A stretch of 11,158 nucleotides of DNA from Actinomyces sp. (GTDB taxonomy: Bacteria > Actinomycetota > Actinomycetes > Actinomycetales > Actinomycetaceae): NCBI RefSeq assembly GCF_030530635.1, contig NZ_JAUMUL010000052.1:14399-25556 (forward strand). Direction: 5' to 3'. The notes beneath the pieces were generated by a model. That model ran no database searches. It saw only the letters and a list, made by a program, of their open reading frames with translations, and was not told where the DNA came from. Below are positions 7,533-11,158 of the stretch, piece by piece; the first letter of the stretch is position 1; each line of letters begins with the position of its first letter. Both the position numbers and the translations under genes were made by a program.

Positions 7533-7541
7533 GGAGATTGC

Positions 7542-8267
7542 ATGATGTTTGTTGGTCGTCGTGTTGTATGTTCTAGTGGGTTGATGATGATACTGAGTGT
7601 GATGGCTGGCTGCTCCGGAGGGCATGAGGAATCTGCTGGTGCCGCCTCGACGGGTGGCACAGTGCAGGCCGATAAGGTTCCGTCTATGGAGCCGACTGAG
7701 GTTCCGACAGTGTCGGAGTGGCGGCCGGCGTCGGAAGTGTCCCCGGCTCCTGACTTGCCAAGTCGCGGGATCAAGCCGTTCTCGCCGCCGTCTGGCAAGC
7801 AGGTGGAGATGTATGGGCTGGTCCTGACTGTGCCAGAGGAGGCAAGCGTACGGGAATGGACCAATGACCGGGGTCTGCCGATGACGTCGGTGATGCTGGC
7901 CGGTGAGGATGTGGAGTTTCCATATCTGGTGGTGAGCCATGTTGACAGTTCGGGGAACACGTTGGAGGAGGAAAGCTACGTACAGGAGCTGATGCTTGCT
8001 GGGCCCGGGCGTCAGGACACGTATGTGGCGCGCACGCCGGAGTCGTGGCCTGTTGGGTCAACGATGGTGGATGCCTACATGATGACGTGGACCCATCAGG
8101 AGCAGATTGATGACGGGACGAGTGTGACTACGGACCGGGCTGCGCTGTTCATTGCTGATGGTGCTACGGGTAGGTGGCGGATCATCGCAACCGCGCAGCC
8201 CGGGGAGCTGACTGAGGACAGCATGGCTTGGCAGGCCATGCTCACCGCCACAATTGACCGGCCATGA
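7542..8267 (+). CDS. Lipoprotein paired with the giant Flp-like protein
   Basis: A 241-residue predicted lipoprotein. The signal is MMFVGRR plus a hydrophobic core ending MAGC, Cys24. A Ser/Pro/Glu-rich linker (about 25-85) leads to a Mog1/PsbP-like domain that opens with MYGLVLTVPEEASV, continues FPYLVVSHVD, and closes with GRWRIIATAQPGELTEDS and a final helix. It is thus a paralogue of the lipoproteins at 3598, 4296 and 5291. AAGGAGA (7531-7537) overlaps the stop of the Flp-like gene, so the two are translationally coupled and probably work together. An in-frame ATG at 7545 is an equally good start. T/G-rich third positions resemble the first gene of the window rather than the GC-rich operon. 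Confidence 0.75.
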   Translation: MMFVGRRVVCSSGLMMILSVMAGCSGGHEESAGAASTGGTVQADKVPSMEPTEVPTVSEWRPASEVSPAPDLPSRGIKPFSPPSGKQVEMYGLVLTVPEEASVREWTNDRGLPMTSVMLAGEDVEFPYLVVSHVDSSGNTLEEESYVQELMLAGPGRQDTYVARTPESWPVGSTMVDAYMMTWTHQEQIDDGTSVTTDRAALFIADGATGRWRIIATAQPGELTEDSMAWQAMLTATIDRP

Positions 8268-8277
8268 AAGGATGACT

Positions 8278-8721
8278 GTGGAGTCTTTGCGTAGATTACG
8301 CAATATCGTCGGAGGTTGCTTGGCGGGGTTCGTCACCGCTCTTGTGGTGGCCGTTGTTGTCATGTTGGTTCCAGGGCTGGTTTCCGCCACAGGGGCTTAC
8401 TCTACGAGTTTGGTGACCCCGTATGTGTTCTTGGAAAGTTTGCGGCAACTGGTCGTGAGTTGTGTCATGCTAATGGTGTTGCGTTCCGGCGGTGGGTTGC
8501 GGAACCGGACTCAGGGCCTCGCTCATGCATGTGCGTATGCTATCGGAACTTCTCTGTTGGTGCTGTTGTTCCAGTTGGCGACGCTTCGTCAAACCGGGAT
8601 ACCCATGCTGGTCGAAGCCGTGGCTTTGCTCGCTGGCTCGCTCATAGCTGCTGCTGTGGTACGTCCTAATTCTGGAGAGAACGTGCCGACGTCACCGGGG
8701 GTGAAATCCTACACGGGTTAG
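8278..8721 (+). CDS. Four-helix integral membrane protein
   Basis: A 147-residue hydrophobic protein of unknown function. Predicted membrane helices lie at residues about 10-31, 50-68, 80-100 and 109-128, with a short basic N-terminus (ESLRRLRN) and a Gly/Arg loop (RSGGGLRNRTQG) between helices 2 and 3. No family motif or catalytic residue is recognised. GTG 8278 is chosen because AAAGGA (8267-8272) lies five bases upstream; ATG 8272 and TTG 8254 are alternatives, the latter overlapping the lipoprotein. It follows the lipoprotein gene by ten bases and is probably the third gene of a unit with 6108 and 7542. It might be a membrane partner of the secreted pair, but that is guesswork. Confidence 0.65.
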   Translation: MESLRRLRNIVGGCLAGFVTALVVAVVVMLVPGLVSATGAYSTSLVTPYVFLESLRQLVVSCVMLMVLRSGGGLRNRTQGLAHACAYAIGTSLLVLLFQLATLRQTGIPMLVEAVALLAGSLIAAAVVRPNSGENVPTSPGVKSYTG

Positions 8722-8751
8722 TGGTGCCGGGGCTGCGTTCTTGTTGCGACT

Positions 8752-8854
8752 ATGCACGATGCTGAGTTGTGCGGTGACTCCGTTAGCGGAGTCGATGCGG
8801 GGCGGTCGTGACCGCCACGACGCGCCCCCTGTGCCCGACATGCACGATACTGAG
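8752..8854. repeat. 15-base direct repeats flanking a hairpin pair
   Basis: ATGCACGATGCTGAG (8752-8766) and ATGCACGATACTGAG (8840-8854) match at 14 of 15 bases, with start points 88 bases apart. Between them lie two perfect hairpins. The arrangement could be a small insertion with duplicated target, a decayed internal repeat of an old gene, or chance. Confidence 0.45.
8776..8821. repeat. Tandem hairpins, the second with alternative folding
   Basis: First hairpin: GACTCCG (8776-8782), loop TTAG, CGGAGTC (8787-8793), seven perfect pairs. Second: GGCGGT (8801-8806), loop CGTG, ACCGCC (8811-8816). Part of the second can instead pair as GTCGTG (8805-8810) with CACGAC (8816-8821). They lie 55 bases after the stop of the four-helix membrane protein and may end or stabilise its transcript. 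No T-tract follows. REP-like or bidirectional terminator elements are other possibilities. Confidence 0.45.
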
Positions 8855-9089
8855 GACGTAGCGAGCGTAGTGCTGTCGAGGATGTGTGCCCATATCAGGC
8901 ATTATGGCTTAGATGCCGGCACCGAAGTCGCGCTCGGTGTCAAGGTTGGAGGAGGGGTCGGCATGAGTCGTGAGGATTCTGTTCCGGTCTCGTCGCAGTA
9001 TTTTGCGTCGCCCTCGGTGCCGGGTGCGCAACGGCAATTCAAGGAGAATGAGTTGTGCTTTGACGAATAGAGTGAGACTGCGATGTTGG

Positions 9090-9098
9090 TGATATTAT
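9090..9098 (+). promoter_or_regulatory. Extended -10 promoter for the truncated lipoprotein
   Basis: TGATATTAT is a TGn extended -10 motif with TATTAT at 9093-9098, five of six matches to TATAAT. Transcription from about 9105 would give a short leader with AGGTG (9111-9115) and start GTG 9121. A competing reading is TTGACG (9060-9065), 16 bases, GATGTT (9082-9087), which would point to ATG 9097. Confidence 0.35.
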
Positions 9099-9120
9099 GC
9101 TTGAGTGTATAGGTGTGGCT

Positions 9121-9654
9121 GTGAGGCGTAGGACATTTACTCTTGGCGCGGCGCTGCTTGGCGCTCTAAGCGTGTCCGCTGGCTGCTCGAGGTTCGGGCA
9201 TTCTACCCCGGACGGGTGGTATCGAGCTACGCACGGGTGTGGCGCGTTCGATCTGCGGAATGATTGGCATGAGGTTGAGATTCCCGCGGATGCTAACCTT
9301 CTTGGTTGGGACTACATCGTGCAGGATGCTGCTGAATTCGGTGTCCCGGATACGCAGGTGCGACTCGGCGCCATGACGAACGGCGGGTACAACGAGTATT
9401 TGGTGTATCCGCCGGAGTCTGCGGAAGACCTCGCGAGTGACATGGCCGGCTTTGCGCTGTTCAATGACTACAAGGCCAAGTCTGTGCATGCGGTTCGAAT
9501 GGAAGGGGTGGCGGACGAGATTTGGAGGATCGACTACCCCAATGACGATCCCGTGACGCTGTCTTACCGGAGGGTTATTCATGGGGTGTATGTGAAGGTG
9601 AGGGCGAGTACGGTGGTGATGGTTGTTGGGAAGGTTTGTATGGGTCGGCGGTAG
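9121..9654 (+). CDS. Lipoprotein cut off by an insertion sequence
   Basis: A 177-codon frame whose first 150 or so codons are a predicted lipoprotein and whose end is read from IS DNA. The signal is MRRRTFTLGAALLGALSV with a Tat-like RRTFTL and lipobox SAGC, Cys22. The mature start PDGWYRATHGCGAF, with LRNDWHEVEIP, parallels the first domain of the two-domain lipoprotein at 4296. From about codon 150 (near 9571) the reading frame enters the IS5-type element, whose transposase stop is at 9579-9581, so the closing strand and helix of the domain are lost. Start: GTG 9121 has AGGTG five bases upstream and gives a clean signal peptide; ATG 9097 would add eight residues including a Glu. The product is probably non-functional or unstable. 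It follows the pilin-like remnant, echoing the 6108/7542 gene order. Confidence 0.65.
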   Translation: MRRRTFTLGAALLGALSVSAGCSRFGHSTPDGWYRATHGCGAFDLRNDWHEVEIPADANLLGWDYIVQDAAEFGVPDTQVRLGAMTNGGYNEYLVYPPESAEDLASDMAGFALFNDYKAKSVHAVRMEGVADEIWRIDYPNDDPVTLSYRRVIHGVYVKVRASTVVMVVGKVCMGRR

Positions 9655-10251
9655 CCGGTGTGTAGGACGCGCCAGGTTTTGAGGTTGGCGATGGCCCGTT
9701 CGACCATGTAGCGGATGGATGGGGTTGACCGCGGTGTTGTAGGCCTTGTCGGTCTCGTGCAGGGGCTGTCCGGGTAACTTCTTGATGGGGGTGGTCATGC
9801 CCAGCCCGATATATCCCTTGTCGCCTATATGGAGGGCAGCGGTAGCGCCGTCGGGCAGGTGGTCGGGTGGGACGTCCAGCAGGCCGCTGGCCCGCAGCGC
9901 GGCGGCGTCATGCGTGGCTCCGAGTAGCGGGTCCGAAACCCAGGCGATCGCCCCGGAGGGAGTGCAGGCCACCTGCACGTTCAGCCCGGTGGTGCGGCAC
10001 TTGCCCGAGAACAGGCCCGGGACACCCTTCCAGTCCCAGCACTCCAGCACGGTTCCGTCAATGATCAGGGTTTGGGTGGGATCCAGGTCCTCCACCGTCG
10101 CCACCGCCCGACCGAGGGCGTGGGCGATCAGGGTGGTGTAGGCGCCGATGATGCGGGAGGCGGTGGGCTGGGAGATGTCGAAGATCTCGGCCAGCAGCTC
10201 CTGGCTGATGTTGTGGCGCAAGGCCATCATGGTCGGGGCTTGCCCCTGTTG
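9579..10251 (-). pseudogene. IS5-type transposase, frameshifted and 5'-truncated
   Basis: DDE transposase of the DDE_Tnp_4 type (PF13359). Visible in order on the minus strand: a helix-turn-helix LAEIFDISQPTASRII; LIIDGT with the first catalytic Asp (about 10051-10068); FSGKCRTTGLNVQV; GDKGYIG with the second Asp (about 9811-9828); and, in another frame, RYMVERAIANLK with the catalytic Glu (codon 9699-9701). The frame switch coincides with a tandem GGAT duplication at 9713-9720. Removing four bases restores NPIRYMVERAIANLKTW and a frame running to the stop at 9579-9581. The active-site Glu is therefore lost from the translated product. The N-terminal 40-60 residues expected for the family are missing because the IS3 element begins at about 10252. 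In-frame Met codons near 10231-10236 are not a genuine start. Confidence 0.8.
9713..9720. repeat. GGAT tandem duplication causing a frameshift
   Basis: GGATGGAT on the plus strand. One copy appears to be an extra insertion in the IS5-type transposase, since deleting four bases rejoins the two conserved halves of the protein. Replication slippage is the likely cause. Confidence 0.75.
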
Positions 10252-10271
10252 TGTGGACACGGGGGTTTGGT
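10252..10271. repeat. Putative terminal inverted repeat of the IS3 element
   Basis: Twenty bases beginning TGTGGACAC and G-rich afterwards, located between the broken IS5-type transposase and the orfB stop codon. IS3-family termini usually start TG and lie at or near the end of orfB. The matching repeat is not in the window, so the boundary may be off by a few bases. Confidence 0.45.
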
Positions 10272-11157
10272 TCATGCGGCAGGTTCCAGCATAGTGGCTG
10301 GCGTCACTGGTGTGTAGTGGTTCTCGTAGGTGTTCGGGGGCAGGTTGTCGCAGTAGGAATGCCTGCGTACGGTGTTGTATCGGGTCAGCCACCGGAACGC
10401 CTGACGGCGGCAGGTCAGCTCGTCAGGCCATGCGCGTTCGTCCATGAGTACTTCCCGCTTGAGTGCGGCATTGAACGACTCCGCCAGAGCATTGTCGGCA
10501 CTGGTACCAACCGCGCCCATCGACTGGGTAACCCCCATGTCCTTGTAGGCCTTGTGGAACGCCGAAGACGTGTAGACGCTGCCATGATCGGAATGGAAGA
10601 TGGCACCCTGCAGGCTCCCGCGGGTCCGTGCGGCCGCCTATAGGGCGTCGATCACGAGGGATGTGCGCATGTGGTCGCGCACCGCCCAGCCGACCAGGCG
10701 CCGGCTGTAGCAGTCGATGCCGGTGGCCAGGTACAGGTTGCTCCCGTCAGCCAGCGGCAGGTAAGTGATGTCGCCCACGTACTTGCGGTTGGGGGCGTCC
10801 GCGGTGAAGTCCCGTTTCAGCAGGTCGGGGCACTTCGACGCCGACTGGTCCGGTACAGTGGTACGCACCCGACGCCGCTTGCGGTAACCGACGATCGAGG
10901 CGGCCCGCATCAGACGCGCCACCCGCTTACGGTTGATCCGCCCGTCGGAGCCCTTGTCGATCCCGTCGTTGAGTTCGGCGGTGATCCTGGGCGCCCCCAT
11001 GGCGCGGTCGCCGCGGTTAATCTGCCGTATCCGCTCGGTCAGCGCGGCATCGGCCGCGGCCCGCTCCGCCCGTCTGGGAGCACCGGCCTTCCAGGCGTAG
11101 TAGGTAGTAGGAGGAGCGGGCTACCTCCAGCAACTCGCACAGCCGCTCCCGCCCCAT
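10272..11157 (-). pseudogene. IS3-family transposase OrfB, broken twice
   Basis: Integrase-type (rve) transposase subunit, partial at its 5' end. In order: GRERLCELLEVARSSYY, the usual HTH_21 opening of OrfB; GDRAMGAPRI; YVGDITYLPLADG with the first catalytic Asp; GIDCYSRRLVGW; FHSDHGSVYTS with the second Asp; NALAESFNAALKRE with the catalytic Glu; and the C-terminal RYNTVRRHSY. All three DDE residues survive, but translation is interrupted twice. A 7-base tandem duplication (11097-11110) shifts the frame right after RSSYY; without it the text reads on as YYAWKAGAPRR. An in-frame TAG (10638-10640) follows VIDAL, where a Gln codon CAG is the simplest ancestor. The ATG at 11157 need not be the true start because OrfB is usually made by frameshifting from orfA, which is off the window. 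Confidence 0.85.
11097..11110. repeat. 7-base tandem duplication causing a frameshift
   Basis: GTAGTAG occurs twice in direct succession (11097-11103 and 11104-11110). Removing one copy restores the conserved RSSYYAWK reading of OrfB, so the second copy is a slippage insertion. Confidence 0.8.
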
Positions 11158-11158
11158 G

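Larger units (their letters stand above)
8741..9070 (+). pseudogene. Remnant of a second large pilin-like protein (C-terminus)
   Basis: An open frame from TTG 8741 to the stop at 9070 with no signal peptide, no membrane helix and no good start. The part from about 8835 on resembles the C-terminus of the giant Flp-like protein at 6108. GTEVALGVKVGGGVGMSRED, then SQYF, then ELC close to the end parallel GTTNVGIEAIGR, GYEDETTSVEYGNGEYW and the final GEC there. The preceding stretch EDVASVVLSRMCAHIRHYG parallels the FLQEARDNGV helix. The first 90 bases overlap the hairpin cluster and are probably not coding. A lipoprotein gene follows, as behind 6108, so this looks like a decayed duplicate of that gene pair. 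The similarity is by eye and modest; a small independent protein is the alternative. Confidence 0.4.
9571..10251 (-). mobile_element. IS5-family (DDE_Tnp_4) element, 5' end lost
   Basis: Minus-strand insertion sequence defined by its transposase remnant. Its 3' end lies inside the lipoprotein gene, just outside the transposase stop at 9579-9581; the exact terminus (somewhere about 9555-9578) cannot be fixed because the opposite inverted repeat is not in the window. At the other side it is cut at about 10251 by the IS3-family element. Confidence 0.65.
10252..11158 (-). mobile_element. IS3-family element, running off the window
   Basis: Defined by an orfB-type transposase on the minus strand and a plausible terminus at 10252. 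TGTGGACACGGGGGTTTGGT (10252-10271) begins with TG as IS3-family ends do and abuts the transposase stop at 10272-10274. It interrupts the IS5-type transposase. The other end, orfA and the target duplication lie outside the window. Confidence 0.75.

Noticed and set aside
9166..9578. C-terminal extension of the IS5-type transposase frame beyond the GGAT duplication
   Set aside because: It is frameshift read-through into antisense of the lipoprotein; the conserved transposase C-terminus is found in the other frame ending at 9579.
10238..10392. N-terminal extension of the IS5-type transposase frame
   Set aside because: This stretch (reading up to 10392) comes from IS3 DNA read in another frame; family-like sequence begins only at about 10250.
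9746..10643. Plus-strand open frames across the insertion sequences
   Set aside because: They are antisense to the recognisable transposase motifs and have no family features.

Overview
The window reads as a high-GC Gram-positive actinobacterium, most likely of the Actinomyces/Schaalia type (inference). The grounds are: GC-rich genes with G/C-ending codons, many lipoproteins with twin-arginine-like signal peptides, an OmpA-domain lipoprotein next to Tad-type pilin-like proteins, and a promoter that seems to give a leaderless mRNA. No tRNA, rRNA or CRISPR array was seen.

Layout. Bases 1-72 are long G and C homopolymers, probably a contig edge. A promoter then drives an OmpA-domain lipoprotein (156-1721). 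A second promoter near 1719-1747 starts a tightly packed, very GC-rich operon of five genes (1773-5998): a TadG-like membrane protein, a membrane-anchored protein with a TadE-like N-terminus, and three secreted lipoproteins (the second carries two tandem domains). After a short gap with a possible terminator comes a less GC-rich gene for an unusually large (474 aa) protein with a Flp-type prepilin signature (6108-7532). It is followed by another lipoprotein (7542-8267) and a four-helix membrane protein (8278-8721). Bases 8722-9096 hold a hairpin cluster and what looks like the C-terminal remnant of another large pilin-like protein. The next lipoprotein gene (from 9121) is cut off by insertion sequences. 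From about 9571 to the end the minus strand carries an IS5-type (DDE_Tnp_4) element, itself broken by an IS3-family element that runs off the window. Both transposase genes are damaged.

How it fits together. The locus looks like a repeated module: a large secreted or surface protein with a Tad-type (TadE/Flp) N-terminus, followed by one or more lipoproteins of one paralogous family that look like the Mog1/PsbP (LpqN-type) fold. I see it three times: 2465-3601 plus the lipoproteins at 3598, 4296 and 5291; 6108-7532 plus 7542; and the remnant ending at 9070 plus 9121. With the OmpA-type peptidoglycan-binding lipoprotein, this suggests an envelope-anchored assembly using Tad-type processing. No pilus ATPase, platform protein or prepilin peptidase lies in the window, so that machinery must be elsewhere. 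The function is not known to me; an appendage accessory locus or an effector/partner-protein locus would both fit.
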